Positions 1-9,925 of a DNA stretch of 64,000 nucleotides are shown here, piece by piece. The notes below the pieces were generated by a model, which saw only the letters and a program-made list of their open reading frames with translations, was not told the DNA's origin and did not search any database. Made by a program: the position numbers and the translations under genes. This DNA comes from Fagopyrum homotropicum (Eukaryota; Streptophyta; Magnoliopsida; Caryophyllales; Polygonaceae): assembly GCA_033239125.1 (NCBI GenBank), contig BSWB01000004.1, forward strand, positions 139,264,426-139,328,425, read 5' to 3'. The number at the start of each line of letters is the position of its first letter. The stretch's first letter is position 1.

Positions 1-363
1 AGATAACTAGCTAACGGTTCCTCTTGTTGTGTTTTTAGATTTACCGCAGGTTAGACCAGCAGCTGAGTGATCCGGAAGTAGTGGTCAGCCGGGTCTCCGT
101 ACTCCTTAGAGTGGGGGTTGGGAGTTGTGTTTGTCTTTTCTTTCTTTTGGTTAAGACAGTGGTTCGTTTCTTTTGTTTAAGTACTTTAGGTTGCTAGACA
201 GTGTTGCATTCATTACCCTAAAAATACTATTATATGAATTTCGGTTTTCTTTATTTGTGTCTTGTTGCAAGATCCTAGTAATGTTATTGTCAAACTGAGG
301 TCGGAACCCATTGTGAGGTTCTAACCAGTAATGTCTCGAGTTCTGAGAATTCGGGGTGTTACA
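1..363 (+). repeat. 5' LTR of element A, 3' portion only
   Basis: It matches 8006-8364 at the end of the 3' LTR almost base for base, with a few substitutions and small indels. It ends TGTTACA immediately before the primer binding site. About 2.2 kb of this LTR must lie to the left of the window. Confidence 0.93.
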
Positions 364-366
364 ACA

Positions 367-378
367 TGGTATCAGAGC
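367..378 (+). other. Primer binding site of element A
   Basis: TGGTATCAGAGC lies three bases after the 5' LTR. It is the standard plant PBS complementary to the 3' end of initiator tRNA-Met. The same motif follows the LTRs of C, D and D2. Confidence 0.95.
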
Positions 379-638
379 TCTAGGTTGGCAACAATGACAC
401 TTGAAATCTTCTGAAAGACCGAATAAGTTTTAAGCAGAACCCGAAAAAGGGTCTGAGTTTTAAAAAGAAAATTTTTAGTTTTAAATGCATGCATAGTCTG
501 GTTGGGAATAGAAAAGTACGGCTGACCACCACTACTACCGCGGATCTCAGTATGCTTAGTATGGACTTTAGGTTTTACTGTAGATGGACTTTTTGGACTT
601 TTACCTAGTAGTAATTATAGTTATTATTCCTCGCGCAG

Positions 639-1922
639 ATGGCACGTACTAGAGCTACGCTACCTACTGGTCGAGGTAGAGGTCGTCCACCTCTCCCTCC
701 AACTGGACCAGGAAGGGGAGATGGGACCCCTACAGTTAGAGGACGCGGCCGTGGAGGTAGACCTCCACTAGCCCGAGGCCGAGGTCGAGCTCTTCGAGAG
801 GATCCACCAGCAGTGATTATGCCAGAGGCTGGAGTGGAGGAGGTAGCTGAGAGTGTAGGTCCTGAGGTCAGGAATGAGACCGTTGCTAGGTCTGGAGCAC
901 AGAGAGCACGTTCGACGGAGTCAGGACGTGTTTCCATTGGAGCGACTGAGTACAGAGAGTACCGAGCATACGTTGAGCGTATGGAGGAGGCTGCTAGGAC
1001 AGAGAGACTTACCCAGGTACCACCAGTATTGGCTAGATCTGTCCAGGTGACACAGGGAGCGCCTCAGGTGCCAGCTGTACCTGAGAGGAGAGTTGTGGCT
1101 GATAGAGCTCCTACTGGGGCTAGAGCACCGAGGCCAGACGAGTGGTTGAAGGCTTTCAACTCTCAGAAGATTCCCTCATATAGTGGAGAGATAGGATTGG
1201 AGGTGGAGCACTGGATTGGACAGGTAGAGACTGCGTTAGAGGCAATACGTTGCCCAGAGGATCGGCAGGTGGATTTGGTGCAGACCTGCTTCACTGGAGA
1301 TGCTCATTCTTGGTGGCGGACCATGCGTAGTCGAGTCACCAGTTGGGAGCAGATGAGGAGCATTGTTAGAGACAGATACTGCCCTGTCTCGTTGAGGAGA
1401 GAGAGATTCCAAGACTTCATTGAGGCAGGATTTGAGGACATTCCGATTGCTGATGCCATCAAGAAGTTCCAGAAGGAACTAACACTGCTTGGACCAGCTG
1501 CACCTCCTGAGGAACAGCATGTATATCTTTTTTCGAGGAGATTGAGAGAGAGCACTCGTTCCTATCTGGCAGGATTCCGCTGTGAGACTCTGTCAGACTA
1601 TCAGGATAGAGCGTCTGCTTATGAGAGAGACAAACCAGTGTCGAGGAGAGTTGCTCAGTCAGACAGGCCGGATAAGCGGCAGAGGACAGGTTATGCTAGT
1701 GGTAGTTCAGGAGTAGCTGTTTTTGGACGGGGACAGACTCAGGGGCGACATAGCCATACTACTACGGGTCAGACTTCAGCTGGTGGCTTACAGTGCCACA
1801 ACTGCAGTGGTTATGGTCACATCCGATCGAACTGCACGAAGCCGGCAGTGACCTGCTTCCAGTGCGGCAAGGTTGGACATAGAGCTGCATTCTGCCGCCA
1901 GGGCAAGGCTCCATCTCAGTAG
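639..1922 (+). pseudogene. gag: Gag of element A, C-terminally interrupted
   Basis: A 427-residue Gag. It begins with an Arg/Gly/Pro-rich tail (about residues 1-60). The central gag capsid domain lies about residues 165-300, with a conserved segment around EHWIGQVETALEAI. Two CCHC zinc knuckles of pattern CX2CX4HX4C sit near residues 386-399 and 405-418. The start is supported by matching ATGs in D (38761), D2 (54638) and C (minus strand 32830), each preceded by a similar leader. The TAG at 1920 replaces a CAG that is intact in C; the frame continues into pol through further stops at 1959, 1992 and 2025. Gag would form the cytoplasmic virus-like particle and bind element RNA. It is probably not functional as part of a polyprotein, although a truncated Gag could still be translated. 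Confidence 0.9.
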
Positions 1923-2060
1923 GGTTCTTCTCCTGCAGGCTTATCAGGGAGTGTACAGTAACCGCCACAGTACCGAGCTCCGAGTCAGCAGTAGCAGTAC
2001 CGAGCTCCTGGTCAGCAGCAGTCTTAGAGGCCTCCAGGACACACACCATCACAGAGTTCT

Positions 2061-3281
2061 ATGCAGGGATCAGGTCAGGGCAGAGGACGTGGTAGTGTAG
2101 TTAATACTAGAGGAGCTCAGACCCAAGTATTTGAGTTGAGAGATGCTGATCAGCCAGATGCACCGACTGCCACAGGTACGATCCAGATTCATGACTTACC
2201 TATACGAGTTTTATTTGATACGGGTGCTACACACTCCTTCATATCTGATGCATGCGTAGATAGGTTGTCCTTAGCTACTATAGAGGGGATACCTTTTATG
2301 ATAGGCTTACCTGATGGGAGTAAGGTAAGAGGGACTAGAGAGATCTTTGGATGTCCTGTTCGCATGGGAGATCGAGACTGGCTAGTCAATTTTCTAGTCA
2401 TGCCCTTAGCTCATGAGGATGTCATTTTAGGGATAGACTGGATGAGAAAACACGGAGCAGTCTTAGACATTGGTAGGAGGACAGTGACCGTTGCCACGGA
2501 GGAGGGCCATAGAGTAATATTCCGAGGTTGGGACCTCGGAAAATCAGGCACAGTTATCAGTGCAGTGAGGGCAGCGAGACTGATAGTACAGGGTTGCGAA
2601 GCCTTCTGGTGTTATGCCATGAAGGAAAGCAAGAGCCTGACTATAGAGGAGATACCTGTTGCATGTGAGTTTGCAGAGGTATTCAGTGACGACCTGCCAG
2701 GACTACCCCCACAGAGGAGCGTTGATTTCAGCATCGACTTGGAGCCGGGCACGAGACCTATATCGAAGGCTCCGTACCGTATGGCACCTATAGAGTTGCT
2801 TGAGCTGAAGAAGCAGTTAGAGGAGCTAGCAGAGAAGGGTTTCATACGCCCTAGTGTGTCTCCTTGGGGCGCGCCAGTGTTATTTGTGAAGAAGGACGGA
2901 TCGATGAGGCTGTGCATAGACTACAGAGAGCTGAACAAGGTAACCATCAAGAACAAGTACCCACTGCCACGCATAGATGATCTGTTGGACCAGTTGCATG
3001 GAGCGTTTGTGTTCTCGAGGATAGACTTGAGATCAGGTTACCACCAGCTGAGGGTGAGAGATCAGGATATACCTAAGACGGCATTCCGGACTAGGTATGG
3101 TCATTATGAGTTCGTAGTGATGCCATTTGGGCTCACTAATGCACCAGCGGTGTTCATGGAGTTGATGAATGGGATATTCATTGACTTCTTAGACCAATAT
3201 GTAGTGGTCTTCATTGACGACATCCTAGTCTACTCTAGGAGTCGAGAGGAGCATGCCGGACACTTGAGGACAGTACTGTAG
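2061..3281 (+). pseudogene. pol: Pol of element A: aspartic protease and reverse transcriptase
   Basis: This continues the gag frame. The protease active-site motif DTGAT falls near residue 53 of the open stretch. Reverse transcriptase follows, with the conserved YPLPRIDD and DLRSGYHQL segments and the catalytic motif FIDDILVYS near residue 384. The family function is polyprotein cleavage and copying of element RNA into cDNA. The stretch ends at TAG 3279, where C and D have CAG. One lysine codon is also missing compared with C and D (VKKDGS against VKKKDGS), without a frame change. Confidence 0.9.
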
Positions 3282-3572
3282 ATTCTGCAGGATAGCCAGC
3301 TGTATGCTAAGCTATCCAAGTGTGAGTTTTGGATGTCAGAGGTGGCTTTCTTAGGTCACGTGGTGACTGTTGAGGGTATTAAGGTCGATCCGGCGAAGAT
3401 CGAGTCAGTATCTTCTTGGCAATCTCCTAAGAATGTCAAGGAGGTTCGTAGCTTTCTAGGTTTAGCAGGTTATTACCGCCGGTTTGTGGAAGGGTTCTCC
3501 TTGATTGCCCGACCACTTACTTGTCTTCTGAGGAAGACCACTCGGTTTGTCTGGTCTGAGCCGTGTCAGTAG
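3282..3572 (+). pseudogene. pol: Pol of element A: C-terminal part of reverse transcriptase
   Basis: Same frame as the preceding segment. It holds the conserved gypsy segment around FLGLAGYYRRFVEGFS, typical of the RT thumb and connection region. It ends at TAG 3570, at a CAG codon of C. Element D has a stop at the same codon (41675). Confidence 0.88.
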
Positions 3573-4142
3573 AGTTTTGAGGAGCTGAAGAGGAGATTGA
3601 TGTCCGCTCCGATTTTAGCACAGCCTGAGGGTACTGATGACTTTGTGGTATACAATGATGCATCTAAGCTGGGCTTGGGGTGTGTTTTGATGTAGAGGGG
3701 TAAGGTCATAGCCTATGCGTCTCGACAGTTGAACACGTATGAGGAGAACTACCCCACACATTATCTAGAGTTGGCTGCAGTAGTCCATGCTCTTAAGATC
3801 TGGCGTCACTATCTCTATGGGGCGACATGTCAGATCTTCACAAACCATAAGAGTCTGAAGTATATATTCACTCAGCGGGAGTTGAATAACCGCCAGAGGC
3901 GGTGGTTAGAGTTGATCAAGGACTTCGACCTTGAGATTCTTTACCACCCCGAGAAGGCGAATGTGGTAGCTGATGCTTTGAGTCGGAAGACGCCTAGGGA
4001 GAGGGCGATATCCCGGTTGACGGTACAACCACAGTTGCAGAGGGACTTGGCTTGGTTGGAGATAGAGATTCAGTTTCCCGATACTGATGGTCAGCTGGCT
4101 ACCATGGAGTTACTTCCTGATCTGTTGGATGAGATCCGATAG
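3573..4142 (+). pseudogene. pol: Pol of element A: RNase H domain
   Basis: Same frame, with a stop at 3693 where C reads glutamine, and a terminal stop at 4140. The RNase H start appears as a Tyr-Asn-Asp-Ala-Ser segment; C and D have Ser in place of Asn, and the catalytic Asp is kept. The later TDHKSL-type segment is altered to TNHKSL, so one conserved acidic residue appears lost. LYHPEKANVVADALSR marks the end of the domain. Confidence 0.85.
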
Positions 4143-4814
4143 AAGCAAGAGACTTGCCCGACTTTGATCAGGATCCGAGATAGGATGTCTCGAGATGAGG
4201 CCCCACAGTTTACTATTGGTGCAGATGGGGTGATGAGACGTCAGGATCGTGTTTGTGTGCCGTCAGACAGTGAGGTGAGACAGAGGATACTAGGTGAGGC
4301 TCATGCTACCCCATACTCAGTACATCCTGGAGCGAGTAAGATGTACAAGGATGTGAGACGGTCCTTCTGGTGGGGTGGTTTGAAGCCCGATGTGACTCGG
4401 TATGTAGCTCAGTGCGCGACCTGCCAACAAGTCAAGATTGAGCACCGTAGGTCTGGAGGAGAGCTCCACCCACTTCCAGTACCACAATGGAAGTGGGAGG
4501 ATATATCTATGGATTTTGTCACATGTTTGAGACTCAGCAGAGGATTTGATGCTATTTGGGTAGTGGTAGACCGCCTGACGAAGACCGCACGTTTCATTCC
4601 GATCAAGGAAACGTGGCCGGTGAGTCGTCTGGCTGAGGAGTTCATCAGACACATTGTGAGACTCCATGGAGTACCGAGGACTATCGTCTCTGACTGGGAT
4701 GGACGTTTTACCTCGAGATTTTGGCAGCAGGTACATACTGCTTTGGGGACGAGTCTCCACTTTACTACCGCCTACCATCCACAAACAAACGGACAATCTG
4801 AGAGGACCATTTAG
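4143..4814 (+). pseudogene. pol: Integrase of element A: zinc-binding and catalytic core
   Basis: An HHCC-type zinc-binding region (HPGASKMYKDVRRSFWW, then CATC) is followed by the catalytic core, with segments around DAIWVVVDRLTK, a Ser-Asp-Trp-Asp-Gly segment and HPQTNGQSERT. C and D2-type copies have Arg where this copy has Trp next to the catalytic Asp, and Asp where this copy has Asn in the HPQT segment. TAG 4812 (CAG in C) closes the stretch. The family function is insertion of cDNA into the genome. Confidence 0.88.
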
Positions 4815-5567
4815 ACCTTAGAGGACATGCTTCGGGCGTGTGTACTAGATTGGGGACAGGTATGGCCTGATCATCTTCCACTGGTAGAGTTTTCGTATAA
4901 TAATAGCTGGCACGCGTCTATTGGGATGGCTCCTTATGAGGCTTTGTACGGGCGGAGATGTCGTACACCATTATGTTGGGATGAGCCCAGCAGAGTTGAT
5001 GGAGTAGCTCTAGATCAGATACAGGATGGCATCGCTCAGATTGCCCTAGTCCGAGAGCGGATGTTAGCAGCTCAGAGTCGTCAGAAGTCCTACGCCGACA
5101 AAAGGCGTCGACCTTTGGAGTTTAGTGTGAGTGCTCAGGTGTGGCTGAGAGTGTCACCTACGAGAGGGGTCAGGCGTTTCGGCATTAAGGGGAAGCTGAG
5201 TCCCCGATATGTCGGACCTTTTGAGATCTTGGAGAGAGTTGGAGAGGTGGCCTACAGACTAGCACTACCGCCGAGACTAGAGAGTGTCCATCCGGTCTTT
5301 CATGTATCTCAGTTGAGAGAGTACATCCCGGATCCGAGACACATCATCAGCCATGAGGATCTGACAGTTGAGCCTGACCATACATTTGTAGAGTACCCAG
5401 TAGCTATCTTGGAGCGCAGTACTAGACGTCTGCGGTCCAAGGAGATACCTATGTTGAGGATCCAGTGGTCTAGGAGAGGAGCTGATGAGGCCACTTGGGA
5501 GACTGAGGAGAGTATTAGACGTAACTATCCCGAGTTCTTTGCGGGGTTAGAGATTACTCCTGTTTGA
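4815..5567 (+). pseudogene. pol: Integrase C-terminus and chromodomain of element A
   Basis: Same frame as the core, 246 residues from the first Met to the true stop at 5565. It holds the GPY/F-type region (LSPRYVGPFEILERVG), the HPVFHVSQLREY segment, and a C-terminal chromodomain-like region ending around ATWETEESIRRNYPEFF. Such chromodomains in Tekay-type integrases are known to steer integration to particular chromatin. No internal stop is present here. Confidence 0.9.
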
Positions 5568-5763
5568 CGAGTTAGTACTCGGATGTTGTGTTGTTTGACC
5601 TTTCAGGTTTTTATATTGATTTGAGTGATTCTGTTTTTGTGATACTTGTCTGTTGATGGTTAAGTAGTTGCATGGTAGAAAATGAAAATGTCGAAAAAAC
5701 TAAAATATACCAAGGGAAATGTGTGAGTAAGAGGAACATTCTAAGTTTCGGGACGAAACTTAT

Positions 5764-5779
5764 TTTAAGAGGGCACTGA
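5764..5779 (+). other. Polypurine tract region of element A
   Basis: The short purine run TTAAGAGGG sits just before the 3' LTR, as in D (51375-51387) and in C read on the minus strand. It would prime plus-strand DNA synthesis. Upstream, 5568-5763 is untranslated sequence that includes a short CGGGACG-containing stem-like motif shared by the other Tekay copies. Confidence 0.7.
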
Positions 5780-7227
5780 TGTAATAACCGGAATTTTGAA
5801 ACCCGTTAAACCTAATTTTTTAACCGAGTTCCGAAATGTCAATCTTAAATAAATAAGTACAATAATTAAAAGTAAAATAGAACGAGTGTTGTTTCCATCA
5901 TTTTATGTGATATTAATTCACATAAAATGACGAAATCTCATAACCGGAAATAAATTACACACTTAAAATAAGAATAATAATAATTTATAAAATACGGAAA
6001 TTAATTCCGTATTATATAATTTCCCGCACATAATTAACGAGTTACGAGTTCCGCTTTTGATCTCATGAGATCACCGCTCAATTGGGCCAACCCTAGGCCC
6101 AAGCCATCAGCCCACTTCCTAAGCCCATCATTAACCCTAAACTAATTAATATTAACCTAATCTAACATAATCCTATTCTAACCCTTGCCGCTTACCTCTC
6201 CTACCCGTACCTTCTGCACGCTGCAACTCTCCATCTCTCCCTTCCTCTTGCAAACGGACGTACAACAACCCCTACGGAACCGCTACCGAGTCGCCGCCGA
6301 GTCCTGCGCCGCCTTCAGTCGAGTCCGGTAAGCACTGCCCTTTCCCTCCTTCCGTTTCTCCTCTATTCCGAAACTCAACTTTCGCCTCTTCAGAAAGCAA
6401 CGCCGCTGCTGCTTCCTTTCCGCTTCAACCGGAGCGCCGCACCTTTGCCTGCAGCCGGAGCCATCGCCGCCGAAGTCCTGCACCGTCTTCAGTCGAGTCC
6501 GGTAAGCGCACTGCTCCTTCCGCTCCTTCTCTACGCCCTTCGCTATTCTAAATCTCACCACCGTCGAACGCTGCAGCATGACCGCAGACGACGCCGGAAT
6601 GCCAGCCAACGCCACCGACCGCTGCAATAGTTCTGGTAAGTCTTGCCTCCTTGCCCTCGCTTTCTGCCTCTCGTTCCTGCGCTTGCTGACCCGCTGTTCC
6701 GCCTCGGTCTGTAGCGGCGCCGCAACCGGACCACCGCTACTCCAGTCCGCCTCTCCTCTAGGCCAGAACAGCAGCCTAACGCGAGCCACCGTGAGTACCT
6801 GTCCCCTCTTCTGCAAACTCTCTTCTCTGTACCGTAGGATATTAGTTGAATGAAATGTTAAGTATGCATATTGAAAGAGCTGAATATATATATATATGTA
6901 GGTACGTTAGTGTATGTATATATATATACAATGACGGTGTTGGAAAATGGGAGAATTCGTTTACGGATATATATATATATATATATCTATATATATATAT
7001 ATATATATTAGACATTTGAGTGAGGTACCGTAGTGTATATACACTTATATATATAGGTACGTAAATTGTATATAAGCATATACTTATAAGGATAAAAATG
7101 GTGTATAAAATATATGGGTTATGTATATAAGCATGAGTTTAGAACTACGGAATTACGTAGATATATATATAACTACCGAGTAGTTATGGAAGTATACGAG
7201 TTAAGTGAAGTGAGAATAGGTACATGC

Positions 7228-7275
<48 letters not shown>

Positions 7276-8364
7276 GTCTATATATATATACCTAGATAAG
7301 AGTAAAGTGACCGAGTTATAACTTATAAATTATAAGAAAACTATCAGAGAGAGACTAATCATAGAAAACAAATCCTAAAAGAATTTAGTAGGACTCAAGA
7401 GTAAACTTTGAGAACTTTCGGTACCAGGGGTAAAATGGTCTTTTACCATAAGAGAGTTTGTTTTTCCGTAATTCCTTCGCAAGAGGTTGGACATCGAGAT
7501 GTGATTTTGATACACATGCCTTATTTGACAGGCGTTTGAGTTACCACGAGTACGGACTGTTTGAGACGTGTTAGAGAGTATTTTGACTCAGGTAAGTCCT
7601 TGCGACTTACTTAGCCAGTTTCTGGATATTAGTTGAGTGATAGTGGTTGTGTGTGCTATGTGCGTGTTTTAATAATAATAACTTGCTAGGACGACTGTTA
7701 TTATTATGTTTAAGGCCCAAGTGTATGTATAACGGGCCGTGACATCACTGCCCAACTCTGACAGGAGACTGGGAGGTTCTCTATACCCAGACCAGGCAGG
7801 TACAAGGTGAGATGCATCGGATCCATTCCTGATGGTTACACGGGGGCGGAGGCGACGTTTGGGAATCCCTCGTGTCACAAAATAAGTATCATTAGCGTGA
7901 AAGAGTAATTTAACTCAAGATAATAAAACGGACTTGTTTGAAAGCATGATGGGTGTTTATATTTTTATGTGTGTGTTTGTGCTGCTATTATTCTGCTAAT
8001 ATTTAGATAACTAGCTAACGGTTCCTCTTGTTGTATTTTTAGATTTACCACAGGTTAGACTAGCAGCTGAGTGATCCGGAAGTAGTGGTCAGCCGGGTCT
8101 CCGTACTCCTTAGAGTGGGAGTTGGGAGTTGTGTTTGTCTTTTCTTTCTTTTGGTTAAGACACTGGTTCGTTTCTTTTGTTTAAGTACTTTAAGCTGCTA
8201 GGCAGTGTTGCATTCATTACCCTAAAAATACTATATGAATTTCGGTTTTCTTTATTTGTGTCTTGTTGCAAGATCCTAGTAATGTTGTTGTCAAACTGAG
8301 GTCGGGACCCATTGTGAGGTCCTAACCAGTAATGTCCCGAGTTTTGAGAATTCGGGGTGTTACA
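5780..8364 (+). repeat. 3' LTR of element A
   Basis: Starts TGTAATAACC and ends TGTTACA, about 2.6 kb. It holds (TA)n tracts at about 6967-7008 and 7230-7262 and a block shared by all Tekay LTRs here (around 7735-7860, GGGCCGTGACATCACTGCCC). ORFs inside it are short and are not supported by other LTR copies. Confidence 0.93.
6967..7262 (+). repeat. (TA)n microsatellite tracts in the LTR of A
   Basis: Two long alternating TA runs (about 6967-7008 and 7230-7262) are separated by TA-rich sequence. The homologous position in the LTRs of C (near 26278 and 34177) is also TA-expanded, so the tract is a family feature that varies in length. Confidence 0.85.
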
Positions 8365-8592
8365 ACTGCCGTCGTAAGTGCATTTTACTTTTTTGAAAGG
8401 TAAACAATATCTTGTAAAATCACCGGTAACAAGTCTGATAATCTTACATGCATGATTCTTTTTCCTTTTTATCCGGTCTCTTTCATCCCGTCTCATACCC
8501 AAACTCTCAAATTGCACAAAAAACATTAGATCGGACAGTTGGAGGAGGTACCACTTGATGTTGATTTCAACCTTTATCATCCATTTCATCAT
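8365..8592 (-). pseudogene. Unrecognised ORF cut by element A (copy of 21280-21558)
   Basis: The N-terminal part matches the minus-strand ORF at 21280-21558 with two visible residue changes near the start. The LTR of A replaces the last ~16 residues with LTR-encoded sequence. Family not recognised. Confidence 0.45.
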
Positions 8593-9541
8593 GGTCCTAA
8601 TGTTTTGAGATCCGTTTTTGTGGTATTAAAACTATATAAACAAACATAATAAATTAACAAACAAGATTGTTAAAAACGTTTTGAAGCAACTAACCTTTGA
8701 GTTATATATGCAAGATTGCAGTCCAGCAGAATTCGGTCAAAACATCAAGCAAATTTCAAAATCAATAAAGCAGGTTGTGAGAGTTTCCTCTGGTCAACAA
8801 ACATACTTACATTAATGATTATACATATACTTAAAAAAATGTAAACATGATTGTACATGCTAACATGAAAACATCAGGGAAAGTTCACCGATAAACAATA
8901 CAGAGTAACAAAATTCGCACACATGTTAATCACAAATGCCGAAAACTAAATGGTATGACACAATAGAAAGTATGAGAAAGCTAACCTGTAGTGCTAACAA
9001 AATGGATTTAGTTATTTGACTCAAACCCTACGCCAATAAGTATATATAGATGAAGAAAAAATCCAATGATGAAGCTTACTGAATAAGATTAATGTGATAT
9101 TCAGTTAGAATAGATTTGGAAAAAAAAAAATATTAATTAACGGAAAAATTGCTCCACAAATTTTTTTTTATAACAAATTCTGCAACAAATTTTATGACAA
9201 AAGAATCATTTAATGAAATTGAGAAAGATTAAAATATTGTTTAAAGATCAAATCAGGTAACAAAATAAGGAAAAAAAATATTGATTAACAAAAGAATTAT
9301 TAATCAACAATGATTAACTAAATTTTTTTTATTCCCGTTAACAAAATATTGTTTCAACAGAATATTTTTGATTCACGTTATTGTTTTTTAATTAAAAAAT
9401 CGGTTAACAAAATACTTCCAATTAACGCCATAAATAATGGTTAACTAAAGAATTGTTTAACAAAAAAAATACTGTAAATCGGTTAACATATTTTTCCAAA
9501 AAAATCGTATTTAGTTTCTGGGATTTTTTAACAAATTTTTT
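8365..9541. repeat. R segment, block Y, copy 1
   Basis: Nearly identical to 21331-22493. It begins exactly at the right end of element A and continues the sequence that element A interrupted. On the minus strand it carries the start of a short unrecognised ORF and, upstream of that, a TATATATA element near 9040. From about 9110 it becomes AT-rich with many copies of a GGTTAACAAAAT-like motif. Confidence 0.88.
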
Positions 9542-9925
9542 TATTAACATAATACTTTTTAAATTAAAAAACCGGTTATCAAAATTCTTCCAAATAACGC
9601 CACAAATAATTAATAATAATTTAGTAATTACTTTAAGGATTAATAACAATGGTATTTTAGTAAACATTTTACAAAAAAGCTGATGTGTCATCCCTCGTTG
9701 CTGACACGTGGCATTAATGTCCTTTGTTTTAGTAAGTTATTAGATATATAGATTTGATAAAACGTAGAGGAGAAGTTTATGGTTAGCTAACTAATTATTG
9801 TTAATTATATTAGATTAGTTAAAAAAAGATTTGTTTTACATTTTGTTTTAGTAAGAAAATATTTATTATGGAATATTATTATTTGATACAACGTACAGGG
9901 GAAGTTTATTGTTCGCTCTCAGACA
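9542..9925. repeat. AT-rich block with ~125 bp minisatellite units
   Basis: Non-coding. From about 9744 it holds one complete and one partial unit beginning TTTGATA(A/C)AACGTA and containing GAGAAGTTTATGG. The same units form a longer array at 20070-20560 and at 62725-63220. A CACGTG box lies at 9705-9710; no gene is attached to it. Confidence 0.7.

Larger units (their letters stand above)
1..8364 (+). mobile_element. Element A: Ty3/gypsy Tekay/Del-type chromovirus, 5' end off the window
   Basis: The order seen is LTR remnant, initiator-Met primer site, gag, protease, reverse transcriptase, RNase H, integrase, chromodomain-like C-terminus, polypurine tract and 3' LTR. The LTR ends are TGTAATAACC and GGGTGTTACA. 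Long LTRs, this domain order and the C-terminal chromodomain fit the Tekay/Del clade of plant chromoviruses. The whole polyprotein keeps one reading frame and is broken only by stop codons, so the copy cannot move by itself. The right flank starts ACTGC, which is present once in the uninterrupted paralogous site at 21331-21335. The left target duplication lies outside the window. The element cuts the 92-residue minus-strand ORF seen whole at 21280-21558. Confidence 0.93.

Noticed and set aside
605..937. Minus-strand 110-residue ORF opposite gag (also at 32532-32867 opposite C gag)
   Set aside because: It is the antisense shadow of the Arg/Gly-rich Gag N-terminus and has no features of its own.
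2612..2917. Minus-strand ORFs opposite RT and integrase (also 4317-4796, 28688-29149, 30549-30857)
   Set aside because: They mirror conserved pol codons on the other strand and recur only because pol is conserved.
6283..6853. Overlapping ORFs on both strands in the LTR of A
   Set aside because: GC-rich LTR sequence. The frames are not kept in the homologous parts of the other LTRs.
9705..9710. CACGTG box as a promoter element
   Set aside because: No gene start lies near it in either direction, and the block is AT-rich repeat sequence.
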